A DNA stretch of 64,000 nucleotides from Leptospira_A soteropolitanensis (GTDB lineage: Bacteria; Spirochaetota; Leptospiria; Leptospirales; Leptospiraceae). Shown piece by piece: positions 15,935 to 24,740 of this stretch. Position 1 is the stretch's first letter; every line of letters begins with the position of its first letter. Position numbers and translations under genes: made by a program. The stretch is from the NCBI RefSeq assembly GCF_026151335.1, contig NZ_JAMQPP010000001.1. The stretch is one strand, 5' to 3'. A model generated the notes under the pieces. That model was not told the origin of the DNA. It saw only the letters and a program-made list of their open reading frames with translations, and made no database searches.

Positions 15935-17077
15935 ATGAAATTATCCATTTTATTTCGAATTTCAGTCACTTTACTTTTTGCATCCTTTTCTTTCATATCC
16001 TGTTCACAAAAGGAAGTTCCTTCTGATTCCGAAATTCGACAAGCCGTCTATGGGGCTGATCAAGATAAGCCAGTTCGCGTTTTAGGCCAGAAACAGATCA
16101 ATTTGGATGAAACTCCCGAAATGGAAACTTTAGTTTTGTTCCAATCAGGAACAAGTGAGGTCCTTGCCGCTTTTCGAAAGGATGGATCGAGTTGGGCATT
16201 TCTTTGGAAATTGGAATTCTTTTTACAGAACTTAGGCCCGATGTTTTATGATGCAAAACTTAATTCTTGGGTTTCAGGCACAGTACAGGGAAAAGAGAAA
16301 GTCACCTTTGCAGGGGATTGTATTCGAAGGATTGTAATTGCTGAGCTCCCAGGTGATAGTTTTAATTCAGTTTTTGTGGAAGTTTTGGCCGAAGAACCAC
16401 CGTTAGGTTTGTTTTCCGTCCCAATGGGGTACCGAAAAGGAAAAAAAATTTGGGACGGATTTCAACTCAAAGAACACGAAGAATTAAAAAGAAGTAAACG
16501 TGTAGATTTTGAATACAATAACAAAGACAAATCCTTTCGAATCTTTCCAACAAATCCGAATTATTCTCAGGAATTTGTTTTTAATGGTTGGGAGATGATT
16601 CCAAACCTTCCCATGCAACCGGTTCCATCTTTTGTATCTTTAGAAGTGACGCCAAAATTTGAGTTTGGGAAAGAATCGCTTGTAACTTTACAACTAAAGA
16701 ATCGTGGAAACTATGTTAGTTTAACATACTTATCTTTATCTTTCCCTGAAGCTAGCAATGTTCGATTGGCTGGTGAAACCCAAGGGGTTCGGCTATATAA
16801 AAAGGGGGATATTGTTTTTAATATTGTTCAAAACAAAAAAATACCTGCCGAATATTCATTACTAGAGGTTACAAAAGAAGGATGGGCAAATAACTTTCGT
16901 TATGGTATAAAATTCTATTACACACCAAAAGAGTCTGTAACACCAAAAATTTTATTTCGTTCTACATATAAATTTTATCATGAAATTGTTTCGATTCCTA
17001 ATCAGTTCTCTATTGCGCCTTTCGAACGTGACCAACAAGGATTCCCTTCTTATCTTTTGGAAGCACCTGCAAACTAA
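15935..17077 (+). CDS. Leptospira lipoprotein of unknown function
   Basis: A 380-residue protein with signal peptide MKLSILFRISVTLLFASF and a lipobox SFISC (Cys23), so it is a membrane-anchored lipoprotein. The mature part is predicted beta-rich, without a domain I can name. It contains ETPEMETLVLFQSGTSEV, like the N-terminal part of VCBS/FG-GAP-style solvent-exposed domains, but no clear repeat. It is followed after 6 bases by two genes in the same direction, one MotB-like, so the three form an operon, perhaps with an envelope or motility-related role. Only the lipoprotein call is firm. Confidence 0.8.
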   Translation: MKLSILFRISVTLLFASFSFISCSQKEVPSDSEIRQAVYGADQDKPVRVLGQKQINLDETPEMETLVLFQSGTSEVLAAFRKDGSSWAFLWKLEFFLQNLGPMFYDAKLNSWVSGTVQGKEKVTFAGDCIRRIVIAELPGDSFNSVFVEVLAEEPPLGLFSVPMGYRKGKKIWDGFQLKEHEELKRSKRVDFEYNNKDKSFRIFPTNPNYSQEFVFNGWEMIPNLPMQPVPSFVSLEVTPKFEFGKESLVTLQLKNRGNYVSLTYLSLSFPEASNVRLAGETQGVRLYKKGDIVFNIVQNKKIPAEYSLLEVTKEGWANNFRYGIKFYYTPKESVTPKILFRSTYKFYHEIVSIPNQFSIAPFERDQQGFPSYLLEAPAN

Positions 17078-17083
17078 CAAAAA

Positions 17084-17737
17084 ATGAAACACCAACTAAC
17101 GAAAGAAGTCTCACTTGCTAGAAGGGAAATTGTTCGTGTTCAAGTAGATCGATTTCATCTCTTCTATTATGATTTTTTTCATCGTAGTGAAACTATAGAG
17201 ATGGCTAAATTTTTTTTTGAAACTGTTTATAACTTAGATGGCAAAGAGGAATGGGAATCCTTAGCGTTCTCCACTTATGAAAAAGTAAAAAACATGATGA
17301 AAGAAGGAACTAAGGAAAGTGTAGAACGACTCATTGAATTAAATTCAATCACTGACGAACTGGACATTCAAATGGCAGAACTCCTGCTTTCGAAAGGTTG
17401 GGAATTGGGAAAAGAAATTTCCCAAGAGCAGTATTTTGCTTTGTTTTGCGAACTAGATAGAAAGGAAACACGGAAAAAACAATTAGAAATTGTACTATTT
17501 AACCTCAAAAAATTCTATGAGTTGGCACATAAACCAGTTAGTGCTTATATTATCAAACCGGCGGCAATGATGGCAAGATTACTTGGAGTTTATCCATTGT
17601 TTAAAAAAGTAGAACAAGGATACTATGCTACATTGCCAGTACGCCAAGATCTATTTAATGAGTTTTATGCCAAAGTTCAGGAAAAAGAATGGGATTTTTT
17701 ACATAAAGCATTTCCAACACTCAAAGAGGAAATATGA
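17084..17737 (+). CDS. Conserved hypothetical, FFLEELY-motif-like helical protein
   Basis: A 217-residue, mostly helical cytoplasmic protein. The segment AKFFFETVYNLDGKEEW resembles the FFLEELY motif found in a small family of unknown function, and the rest (ERLIELNSITDELDIQMAEL, FALFCELDRKETRKKQLEI) is helical without catalytic motifs. It starts 6 bases after the lipoprotein gene and overlaps the MotB-like gene by 4 bases, so translation is coupled. The function is unknown; context suggests a cell-envelope complex with the MotB-like protein. Confidence 0.75.
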   Translation: MKHQLTKEVSLARREIVRVQVDRFHLFYYDFFHRSETIEMAKFFFETVYNLDGKEEWESLAFSTYEKVKNMMKEGTKESVERLIELNSITDELDIQMAELLLSKGWELGKEISQEQYFALFCELDRKETRKKQLEIVLFNLKKFYELAHKPVSAYIIKPAAMMARLLGVYPLFKKVEQGYYATLPVRQDLFNEFYAKVQEKEWDFLHKAFPTLKEEI

Positions 17738-18471
17738 GACGACGTTCTAGATTTGTATCCAAAGAAGAAGAACATATAGAAGCCCATGATCGTTGGCTCT
17801 TAACTTATGCCGATATGATTACGTTGTTACTAGGGCTTTTTATCATATTATATGCAATAAGTAAGGTTGATGCCAATCGATTAACAGAAGTAGCAAAAGA
17901 TATCAAACGAGGATTTGGATTAAATGTTAGTTCTGTGGGAGCCCTTTTGGATGGCGGATCGGGAATTTTAGAAGATGATACAATGGAACCGAAGTCACAA
18001 GTGTTTCGGCTTTGGGAACGAATTGGATTTGCATTAAAGACTCTACGTGAAAAAGCTAAATTAAAATTAGGACTTGCGGAAACAGAAGAACTCAAATTAA
18101 CTTTTGCTGGTTCTGATTTGGCTTCGGATGACATATTAAAATCAGATCCTGATCTTAAGTTTGCATTTGAACAATTAGCAATCTTATCGAAAGGTATGGA
18201 CATAGATATTGTGGTTCGCGTGCAAATTCCTTATGAATCACAAATTGACAAATCTAAATTCCAAAACTCATGGGACTATCATTCTCACAGAGCGTCTCTA
18301 CTTGCAGAAAAATTGGTAAATGAATATGGAATTCCTAAAGAACAGGTTTCTGTTCAGGGTTATGCCATGTTCCAAAAATCAAAAGACTCTGATACTCCAG
18401 AAAAAAAAGCAAAAGAAGAGAGAATCGAAATTTTGATACGGAAAAAAGAAACATCTGAAACTGGAAAATAA
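17734..18471 (+). CDS. MotB-like OmpA-domain membrane protein
   Basis: A 245-residue protein with a single N-terminal membrane helix. The MotB plug motif WLLTYADMITLLLGLFI places Asp27 where flagellar and proton-channel stators carry the proton-binding Asp. The C-terminal OmpA-like domain (residues about 150-240) has HRASLLAEKLVNEYGI, VSVQGYAMFQ and ERIEILI, the peptidoglycan-binding pattern. No MotA partner is seen in this operon; the nearest MotA/TolQ-like protein is the ExbB 12 kb away. It may be a second stator or a cell-wall anchored relative. Confidence 0.88.
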   Translation: MRRRSRFVSKEEEHIEAHDRWLLTYADMITLLLGLFIILYAISKVDANRLTEVAKDIKRGFGLNVSSVGALLDGGSGILEDDTMEPKSQVFRLWERIGFALKTLREKAKLKLGLAETEELKLTFAGSDLASDDILKSDPDLKFAFEQLAILSKGMDIDIVVRVQIPYESQIDKSKFQNSWDYHSHRASLLAEKLVNEYGIPKEQVSVQGYAMFQKSKDSDTPEKKAKEERIEILIRKKETSETGK

Positions 18472-18578
18472 TCAAGGAGAAAACCAAAAGAACTTATGAA
18501 CTTACTAAATATATTTTTTATAAATTCGAGCAGAGTTAAACGTCATACAAATAACAAGCGGAGTTATGGGGAAGGAAA

Positions 18579-18650
18579 TATACGAAATGCAGATAAAACC
18601 TCCCAGGTCATTGTTGTAGCTATACGAAATGCGTTTAAATCCCAGGTAAT
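18579..18650 (+). repeat. Imperfect tandem repeat in the leader of the next lipoprotein gene
   Basis: TATACGAAATGCAGATAAAA with CCCAGGTCAT and TATACGAAATGCGTTTAAAT with CCCAGGTAAT lie 42 bases apart. They sit in the 240-base stretch between the MotB-like gene and the lipoprotein start. Confidence 0.5.
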
Positions 18651-18711
18651 CACGGATGATAAACGAATTGGGATTAAAAACCGACCGGTAAAATACCTTC
18701 CTAAATCAAAT

Positions 18712-19116
18712 TTGAAAAACGCAATGTTACCCTTCTTGTCTATCTTTGTTTTGATGGTTGCAGTTTCTTGTAAAAAAGACAAAGGGATTGTGAATGTAGA
18801 ATGGCAAAATGAATCTTTAGGTCTGACAGCGGAGATTTGTGCAAAATATAGAGAATGTGCAGATAAAGAATGGAAATCGATTCCAGAGAATCTTAAAAAG
18901 TTTACTGAAGGAAGATTAGATGAAACTCAATGCCAAAAACGATTTCGGGAAAGTAACGCTTACAAACTAATGGGAGCAGATCCATTAGCGATTCAAACTG
19001 CGTATAAGGATTGTCACAAACAAATTTTGCAATTCAGTTGTAAGGATTTACAAGAAGGAAAGATTGAAACAGTTTCATCTTGCGAAGTGTTTCAGAAGAT
19101 CCAGAGCGGAGATTAG
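18712..19116 (+). CDS. Small Cys-rich Leptospira lipoprotein (TIGR04454-like)
   Basis: About 134 residues. A TTG at 18712 (or ATG at 18724) gives a normal lipoprotein signal peptide ending MLPFLSIFVLMVAVSC (lipobox AVSC). The frame is open upstream to an ATG at 18496, but that longer form would put the signal peptide inside the protein, which is unlikely. The mature part has Cys in ICAKYRECADKEW, DETQCQKRF, AYKDCHKQI, FSCKDL and SSCEVF, probably three disulphides, resembling a lipoprotein family restricted to Leptospira. The function is unknown. Confidence 0.72.
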   Translation: MKNAMLPFLSIFVLMVAVSCKKDKGIVNVEWQNESLGLTAEICAKYRECADKEWKSIPENLKKFTEGRLDETQCQKRFRESNAYKLMGADPLAIQTAYKDCHKQILQFSCKDLQEGKIETVSSCEVFQKIQSGD

Positions 19117-19149
19117 ATAATTTTAAATTTAGCTCAGTATTCGGGAAGT

Positions 19150-19395
19150 ATAATGCTTTTTTTTCATCTCTGAAAAGATTTATTAACAGCATAGGCCATC
19201 CGCGACTAGAGATAATATTCTTATCTATAACTTTGGGAGAATTTTGAACAATAGCACCTAGTTCTTCTAGTTGTTTTTGTCTGACACTTTTGTTGTTTTG
19301 TCTCCATCGACTAGGTTCCAACCGATGACATCGATGAAAACACTGGCTTCAAAAGATTCGAAACCTTTTGCTAGCAGGAGTCATACTTTTTTCAT
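19150..19395 (-). pseudogene. Decayed DJ-1/PfpI family gene
   Basis: On the minus strand an ATG at 19395 opens MKKV, a stop (TGA), then LLLAKGFESFEASVFIDVIG and WNLVDGDKTTKVS, the beginning of a DJ-1/PfpI protein. After a frameshift comes RQKQLEELGAIVQNSPKVID followed by KNIISS, which matches the usual C-terminal DJ-1 block. The central part with the nucleophile Cys is missing, about 100 residues. So the gene has a stop, a frameshift and an internal deletion. Confidence 0.75.
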
Positions 19396-19402
19396 ATTCT
19401 AA

Positions 19403-19870
19403 TCATCTACTTTGATTTTTACCGGACGTTATCTTTAAAGATTCGAAAGATACCATTTTAAATGGTGTTTGTCCATCAATCGTACCATCTACTTCAGCAA
19501 TTAGAACAGGACGTTTTGTAATCCGGAGGTCAATCATCAAAATTCCTTCCACTTGGTAATCGTTTCCTGAGGCTCCATCATCGACAATATAAGCAAAAGG
19601 AACCACTCCTTCGCGTAGTTCTGGTGCAAATATTTCATCGTCACCATTATCGATAATGTATTTACCTAGAACATTCTCTTCTTCAATGTCACCGAATCGA
19701 TCATAGAAATCGATTCTTTTGTTTTTACTCATATGAAACCAATCGAAAAGACGAATGTTCTTTTGATTTTTTTTTTGACCTTCAAACGGTATGGTTACAT
19801 TTGCCGATTTGCCAAAAAGATTTTTATGTTTTCCGATGACTTGATTGAGTATAACTTCGTATTGATTCAT
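19403..19870 (-). CDS. Hypothetical cytoplasmic protein
   Basis: A 155-residue protein without signal peptide or membrane segments. I do not recognise a family. The middle is acidic (GDIEEENVLG, DNGDDEIFAPELREG), followed by FAYIVDDGASGNDYQVEGI and a hydrophobic strand VLIAEVDGTIDG, which suggests a mixed alpha/beta fold. Its start overlaps the end of the preceding exported-protein gene by 4 bases (ATGA), so the two are co-translated and may work together. It could be an immunity- or accessory-type protein, but there is no direct evidence. Confidence 0.7.
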   Translation of the reverse strand: MNQYEVILNQVIGKHKNLFGKSANVTIPFEGQKKNQKNIRLFDWFHMSKNKRIDFYDRFGDIEEENVLGKYIIDNGDDEIFAPELREGVVPFAYIVDDGASGNDYQVEGILMIDLRITKRPVLIAEVDGTIDGQTPFKMVSFESLKITSGKNQSR

Positions 19871-20487
19871 AGATGACTTTTTTCAATAGGACTGTTTGTT
19901 CCCTTTGTGTTTGATTCAATGTAGATACTGTTTAAGATGAGAAACGAATGCATCAGAATGTCCTGCCATTCTTCCTCTGGAAATTTAGGATGATAGATTA
20001 GGTTCATTGAAACTCTGTAAGTTTCGTTGCTATCTTTCATATAATAAAAAGCGTTTATCTTTGTTCCCAGTAATTCCCCTGGCCCCATTAGTATCTTTGT
20101 TTTGTCTGTTTTAAATGTAAGGAGTTCGACCCATTTGTTTACTTCGTATGGTGGATTGCCAAAATCAGTAGCCCTTGATTCTTCTACCAATGTATCAAAG
20201 GATTTGATTGATTCAGGTATGACTGAAACAGCAATGAGTAGGGAAAAACATTCCTTTTCTTGGATGCAGTCTGCTTTAAAGAAAGTGATTGGAAACTTTT
20301 CTTTCATGTGAATGGAGTCAGATCGTTTTGCTGCTTGGGGAACGAAGATGGACATGGCTTTTATTTTTTGTGCTTCAGTAGTAGAGAAGTTGATTCCACG
20401 AAAAGTATCTAAAGTTTCTGATTCTGTAGCGAAAATCGTGAGGATGGGGAAGGTTACGAGGCAAAGAAGGATTAATTTATGTTTCAT
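19867..20487 (-). CDS. Hypothetical exported protein
   Basis: A 206-residue protein with a clear signal peptide (MKHKLILLCLVTFPILTIFA, cleavage near FATES) and no lipobox. The mature part has two Cys (DCIQEKECF) that may form a disulphide, and FPEEEWQDILMHSFLILNSI at the end resembles the last helix of small exported stress or surface proteins. No family is recognised. It is the first gene of a two-gene operon with the hypothetical gene downstream. Confidence 0.7.
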   Translation of the reverse strand: MKHKLILLCLVTFPILTIFATESETLDTFRGINFSTTEAQKIKAMSIFVPQAAKRSDSIHMKEKFPITFFKADCIQEKECFSLLIAVSVIPESIKSFDTLVEESRATDFGNPPYEVNKWVELLTFKTDKTKILMGPGELLGTKINAFYYMKDSNETYRVSMNLIYHPKFPEEEWQDILMHSFLILNSIYIESNTKGTNSPIEKSHL

Positions 20488-20884
20488 GGTCCTATATAGT
20501 TTTCCGTTAGGTTAAATGTAATATCTTGTTTTATGAATATTCTAATTGATTCGTTAACTTTATTATTGATTCAAAGTTTCTTATATCTTGAAACAATCGA
20601 ATATCTGTTGTTAATCATTAATTTTCTAAAATAAACCAGGTCAATATTTTTCTGATGTATATATATTGATTAATGAAAGTTTATTTTTCAATAATTTTAG
20701 ATTTGTTCGAAGTTGGATGGGAATTATGGGGATGGTAATTGTTGTGAGGAGTTGGAAAAGCAATTTCACATTAGGTAATGTGTAAGTTTGGATAAGATTT
20801 CTGTTTTGAATTTTACATTTGTATAAGATTGGATTTTCTGAATTTGAAATTCCAATCTTATTGATTATAAACAACTTACGCCCG
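20488..20884. other. A+T-rich intergenic region
   Basis: Almost 400 bases with very high A+T and no convincing gene. A 77-codon open frame on the minus strand uses a TTG start with no ribosome site and has low-complexity content. The only structure I see is the terminator of glpF at 20825-20859. Confidence 0.6.
20825..20859 (-). terminator. Terminator downstream of glpF
   Basis: A perfect 9-bp inverted repeat AAGATTGGA/TCCAATCTT with a 17-base loop, 26 bases beyond the glpF stop. The T tract is short. Confidence 0.5.
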
Positions 20885-21601
20885 TTACCCTATCCCCCAC
20901 CTGATCACAACTGCCGCAAGCCCACCACCCACTAACGGAATCACCACGGGAAGCCATGCATACTTCCAATTGGAATTTCCTTTGTTGGGGATGGGCAATA
21001 ACCAATGAGCGATCCTTGGTCCTAAGTCGCGTGCAGGGTTAATCGCATAACCAGTAGTGCCGCCCATAGAAAGTCCAATGGCCCAGACAAGAAGAGCCAC
21101 AAATCCGGTTCCCACAACACCTGTGGCCCCACCGTTAAACGGAGAAAAGATTGCATGGATTCCAAGGATGAGAAGAAAGGTCCCAAGTCCTTCGCTGATG
21201 ACATTGGAGGTAGTGTGTTTGATGGCCGGTGATGTGGAGAAAACGGCTAGAATGGTTCCAGAATCTTTGGTTTCTTTCCAATGGGGAAGGTAGTGTAAAT
21301 ACACGAGGGTGGCTCCTAGCGCACCACCTGCGACCTGGGCTAGGCTATAGGGGAGAAAGCTGGAAAAATCACCCGACTGGATACAAGCAGAAAGTGTGAC
21401 AGCGGGATTCAAATGGGCACCAGGACTTCCCAAGGCCTTTGCCACCAAAACACCGAAACAGACCGCAAGAGCCCATGCTGTGGTGATTGTGATCCATCCC
21501 CCGTCTTTTGCCTTTGACTTTTCTAATAAAACACCGGCAACTACACCGTCACCAAGTAGAATGAGAACAGCAGTTCCAAAAAATTCTCCAACTAGTTCCA
21601 A
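20885..21601 (-). CDS. glpF: Glycerol uptake facilitator (MIP family)
   Basis: A 238-residue six-helix channel of the aquaglyceroporin family. The first NPA motif is HLNPAVTL (Asn65-Ala67) and the second is AINPARDLGPRI (Asn188-Ala190). The Asp192 after Arg191 is typical of glycerol-conducting members and not of pure water channels. It passes glycerol and small polyols across the inner membrane. The start is a TTG at 21601 with AGGGGG 6 bases upstream, which is good enough to prefer it. No glycerol kinase is seen next to it. Confidence 0.93.
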   Translation of the reverse strand: MELVGEFFGTAVLILLGDGVVAGVLLEKSKAKDGGWITITTAWALAVCFGVLVAKALGSPGAHLNPAVTLSACIQSGDFSSFLPYSLAQVAGGALGATLVYLHYLPHWKETKDSGTILAVFSTSPAIKHTTSNVISEGLGTFLLILGIHAIFSPFNGGATGVVGTGFVALLVWAIGLSMGGTTGYAINPARDLGPRIAHWLLPIPNKGNSNWKYAWLPVVIPLVGGGLAAVVIRWGIG

Positions 21602-21735
21602 ATTTGCCCCCTATGGCTTTTCGTAAGGTCTTTATCTAAAGGGACATAGAACTTCCATCAACCTTTTTTGAAAGGCTATTCCTCCAATTTATTCTAGGAT
21701 TTTCCATTGAATCATAAATCATGGGAAAATAGACC

Positions 21736-23037
21736 ATGAAAAATAGCGCACTTGAGTATCACTCTAGGTTTCCAAAAGGAAAAACCAAAGTAGTTCCGAC
21801 AAAACCAACGGAGAACAGTTACGACCTGTCCTTGGCCTACTCACCGGGAGTCGCTTACCCTTGCCTCGAAATAGAAAAACAACCTGATCTTGTTTATGAA
21901 TACACAAACCGAGGAAACTTAGTCGGAATCATCACCAATGGAACTGCCATTTTAGGTCTTGGAAATATTGGAGCTTCCGCTGGAAAACCAGTGATGGAAG
22001 GAAAGGCAGTTTTATTCAAAAAATTTGCCGGTATTGATGTCTTTGATATTGAAATTAATGAAACAGATCCTGAAAAATTCATCACAATTGTAAAGGCCCT
22101 CGAACCAACGTTTGGTGGAATCAATTTAGAGGACATCCGTGCGCCGGAATGTTTTCATATAGAAAAAACATTAGATGAAAGTATGAAGATTCCTGTTTTT
22201 CATGATGACCAACATGGAACTGCGATCATTTCAACTGCGGCTCTACTCAATTCATTAGAGATCACCGGTAAAAAAGCTGGTAACATAAAAGTTGTGATCA
22301 ACGGAGCAGGGGCTGCTGCCATTTCGATTGCTGAGATGTTAACACATATCGGGGTTAAACATGAATCCATTTATATGTTGGATTCTCGTGGTGTTATCAA
22401 TCACAAACGAATTAACTTACATGAAACGAAGTTACCTTTTGTCCGCAAAACCGATGCAGAAACATTAGAAGATATTTTTCCTGGAACGGATTTATTTATT
22501 GGAGTGTCCGTTGCCAATGTTGTAACAGAAGCAATGGTCAAAACGATGGCTGAGAAACCCATTATGTTTGCTCTTGCCAATCCCGATCCAGAAATTCCTT
22601 ATCCAGATGCAAAACGTGCAAGGCCAGACCTCATTATGGCAACGGGTCGCAGTGATTATCATAACCAAGTCAACAACGTACTTGGATTTCCATTTATCTT
22701 TCGTGGGGCTTTAGATGTTCGTGCAAAAGTAGTCAATATGGAAATGAAGTTGGCTGCGGCGTATGCATTAAGTGAACTCACTAAACTTCCGGTTCCAATC
22801 GAAGTTTCTGAAGCTTATAACGAAAAAGAAATTCGATTTGGCGCTGATTATATCATTCCAAAACCTTTGGACTCAAGAGTTCTTTACCATGTGGCACCTG
22901 CGGTGGCAGAAGCTGCTGTCAAAACAGGTGTGAACCAAGTTGAGTATCCAGGCCGAGAAGCTTATGTAAAGTTTTTGGAATCGATCATGGCCCAACAACA
23001 AGAGCCAATCAGCGCGTTAGAAATCCTTACCGACTAA
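21736..23037 (+). CDS. Malic enzyme (oxaloacetate-decarboxylating malate dehydrogenase)
   Basis: A 433-residue short-form bacterial malic enzyme. It has the N-terminal malic domain (LAYSPGVAYPCLEIE, NGTAILGLGNIGASAGKPVM, GINLEDIRAPECFHIE, FHDDQHGTAII) and the NAD-binding malic_M domain (VVINGAGAAAISIAE, MFALANPDPEIP). It oxidises and decarboxylates malate to pyruvate with NAD or NADP and a divalent metal. The long C-terminal phosphotransacetylase-like extension found in MaeB-type enzymes is absent. NAD or NADP preference cannot be read. It is monocistronic and ends in a hairpin. Confidence 0.93.
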   Translation: MKNSALEYHSRFPKGKTKVVPTKPTENSYDLSLAYSPGVAYPCLEIEKQPDLVYEYTNRGNLVGIITNGTAILGLGNIGASAGKPVMEGKAVLFKKFAGIDVFDIEINETDPEKFITIVKALEPTFGGINLEDIRAPECFHIEKTLDESMKIPVFHDDQHGTAIISTAALLNSLEITGKKAGNIKVVINGAGAAAISIAEMLTHIGVKHESIYMLDSRGVINHKRINLHETKLPFVRKTDAETLEDIFPGTDLFIGVSVANVVTEAMVKTMAEKPIMFALANPDPEIPYPDAKRARPDLIMATGRSDYHNQVNNVLGFPFIFRGALDVRAKVVNMEMKLAAAYALSELTKLPVPIEVSEAYNEKEIRFGADYIIPKPLDSRVLYHVAPAVAEAAVKTGVNQVEYPGREAYVKFLESIMAQQQEPISALEILTD

Positions 23038-23044
23038 ATCCAAC

Positions 23045-23086
23045 AAAATACAACTATCCATTCTTGCGAGGGGACGGTTGTATTTT
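23045..23086 (+). terminator. Hairpin downstream of the malic enzyme gene
   Basis: AAAATACAAC/GTTGTATTTT, a perfect 10-bp stem with a 22-base loop, followed by a T-rich tract. It lies 7 bases after the stop codon. Confidence 0.6.
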
Positions 23087-23178
23087 GATTTTGTATTCCA
23101 GCCAGTTTTAATTCTGTTTTAACTCAGTTAATACTCATGGTAATATCTAAATCTGACGGACACAGGTACCTAGTGAAT

Positions 23179-23628
23179 TTAGTTGGAATGAACTTTGTTC
23201 GCAATCCAACTATCAAGTGCTAGTTGGCCTCCGCCGGCGACCATCAAAATCAAAGCAATTCCAATGGCTAAGATATGGTATTCAAATCCCTCACCGGCTT
23301 GTTGGTTGAACCAGTTCATAAAAAAACCATTTTTTCTCACATAAACCGCAGCTCCCAACATGGTAAGGGCAATTCCAAATGAAGAAAGTCTTGTGAAGAG
23401 TCCAAAAATGAGTCCAAGTGCCCCAAAGGATTCTGCTACAATGACTAAAAATCCAATGGCATAGGGGATTCCTTCCGATTTAAAAAAATCCAAAGTGGCA
23501 GCAAATCCATACCCTCCAAACCATCCGCATAACTTTTGCAATCCGTGTGGCAAAATCACAAAACCTAAAACCAGTCTGAGTAAGGTAAAAAACCAACTTG
23601 TTTCTGTGTAGAATAACTTTTCTAACAT
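23179..23628 (-). CDS. DoxX family membrane protein
   Basis: A 149-residue four-helix inner-membrane protein. The DoxX marks are LVLGFVILPHGLQKLCGWFG near the N-terminus, IVAESFGALGLIFGLFTRLS, and the final hydrophobic LMVAGGGQLALDSW. DoxX-like proteins are linked to quinone or sulphur redox in membranes, often with stress responses. Here it stands alone. It is not linked to the bufferin locus 10 kb away, although DoxX genes often accompany such loci elsewhere. Confidence 0.88.
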   Translation of the reverse strand: MLEKLFYTETSWFFTLLRLVLGFVILPHGLQKLCGWFGGYGFAATLDFFKSEGIPYAIGFLVIVAESFGALGLIFGLFTRLSSFGIALTMLGAAVYVRKNGFFMNWFNQQAGEGFEYHILAIGIALILMVAGGGQLALDSWIANKVHSN

Positions 23629-23702
23629 TTATATATCCTTTTCTAAGTGTTGGTTCTATCTTATGGAAAAAGAGAAGTTGGTAAATGGAGAGAATCTGAT
23701 TT

Positions 23703-24581
23703 TTATGGTAGTTTTCGTTTCAAACGTCTAAAATTTTCCGGTGAGTTGTCGGTATGATTTTTAAAAAATTTACTAAAATAGGAATTATCTTCGAAACCTA
23801 AAGTCAAAGCAATTTGGTTTATATTCAAATCAGAATGTAGTAACAGCCGTTTGATTTCCAAAACCAACCTTTCTTGGATAATTGATTTTGCCGATTTTCC
23901 ATATTTTTTTTGGCAGAGTTGGTTTAAATTTCCAGAAGAAGTCCCAATTTGTTTTGCATAATACGAAGTTGTTTTTTGGTCTTTGAAATGATTTTCTAAT
24001 AAACGAAAGAAATCCGATAACTTGGAATCGACGGTTACTTTGTCCGTAAAAGATGTATTAAATTCTTTCAGTGATTGTTGCAAAACCAACTGAATCAAAA
24101 GATAGATCATGGAAGAATTGGGATTTGATTTTGAATTTTTTTCGGCGAGTAATCTTTCAAAATCATTTTTAAATTGGTCTCCATCTTGGATGGTGAGTTT
24201 AGAAATTTCATTTCCCAATTGGAAAAAAGGATAGTTTTGAAAGCTGGTAACTTGCCCGCCATGTTCGGAGAGGTAATCAGGATAAATCTTTAAGGCAAAA
24301 CCTTTTACTGGTTTGGAAAAAGTCCAGGAATGCACTTGGCCCGGCCTTAAGAAAAAAAGACTATTGTTTGTAATCGAATGGGTATGGAAATCGATGGAGT
24401 GGGTTCCTTCTCCTTCCGTAAAAAAGAATAACGCATAATAAGAATGTCTATGGGAACTATCAAAGTCCTGGAATTCATTTGGCAATTCTTCCAAACGACC
24501 AACGTAGAAATAAGGATTTTTGTCATCCTCATGAACATCTGTTAAATGGATCATGGGAATGTTTTTGATTTCAGTCTGCAT
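23703..24581 (-). CDS. AraC family transcriptional regulator
   Basis: About 293 residues. The N-terminal cupin-like arm (SHRHSYYALFFFTEGEGTH, LFFLRPGQVHSW) binds a small ligand and the C-terminal AraC double helix-turn-helix has SYYAKQIGTSSGNLNQLCQK and NQIALTLGFEDNSYFSKFFK, ending TDNSPENFRRL. The frame is open further upstream, but the ATG at 24581 (MQTEIKNIP) is chosen because the longer form would overlap the divergent gene. It faces the phasin-like gene, with tandem palindromes between them as likely binding sites. Confidence 0.9.
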   Translation of the reverse strand: MQTEIKNIPMIHLTDVHEDDKNPYFYVGRLEELPNEFQDFDSSHRHSYYALFFFTEGEGTHSIDFHTHSITNNSLFFLRPGQVHSWTFSKPVKGFALKIYPDYLSEHGGQVTSFQNYPFFQLGNEISKLTIQDGDQFKNDFERLLAEKNSKSNPNSSMIYLLIQLVLQQSLKEFNTSFTDKVTVDSKLSDFFRLLENHFKDQKTTSYYAKQIGTSSGNLNQLCQKKYGKSAKSIIQERLVLEIKRLLLHSDLNINQIALTLGFEDNSYFSKFFKNHTDNSPENFRRLKRKLP

Positions 24582-24679
24582 TTTGTTTGGAGAATTTTCT
24601 AGAATTGAATCGCAAAAGAGACTACGAAAAAAATCTAAAAAAAATCGATTTTCCCCTAGAAAAAGTACTTGTCTAAATT

Positions 24680-24714
24680 TGTGCAACGCACATAACTGTG
24701 TTGTGCAATGCACA
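24680..24714. promoter_or_regulatory. Tandem palindromic operators
   Basis: TGTGCAACGCACA (24680-24692) and TGTGCAATGCACA (24702-24714) are near-identical palindromes 22 bp apart, two helical turns, between the AraC gene and the phasin-like gene. They probably bind the AraC regulator or another dimer. Confidence 0.7.
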
Positions 24715-24740
24715 AATAGGTGAAAACCAGGAGCTAAATT

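Noticed and set aside
20641..20874. A 77-codon open frame on the minus strand
   Set aside because: TTG start without ribosome site, low-complexity A+T-rich coding, and it overlaps the glpF terminator.
23179..23628. DoxX as part of the bufferin locus
   Set aside because: DoxX genes often accompany bufferin genes, but this one lies about 10 kb away among unrelated genes, so no link is claimed.
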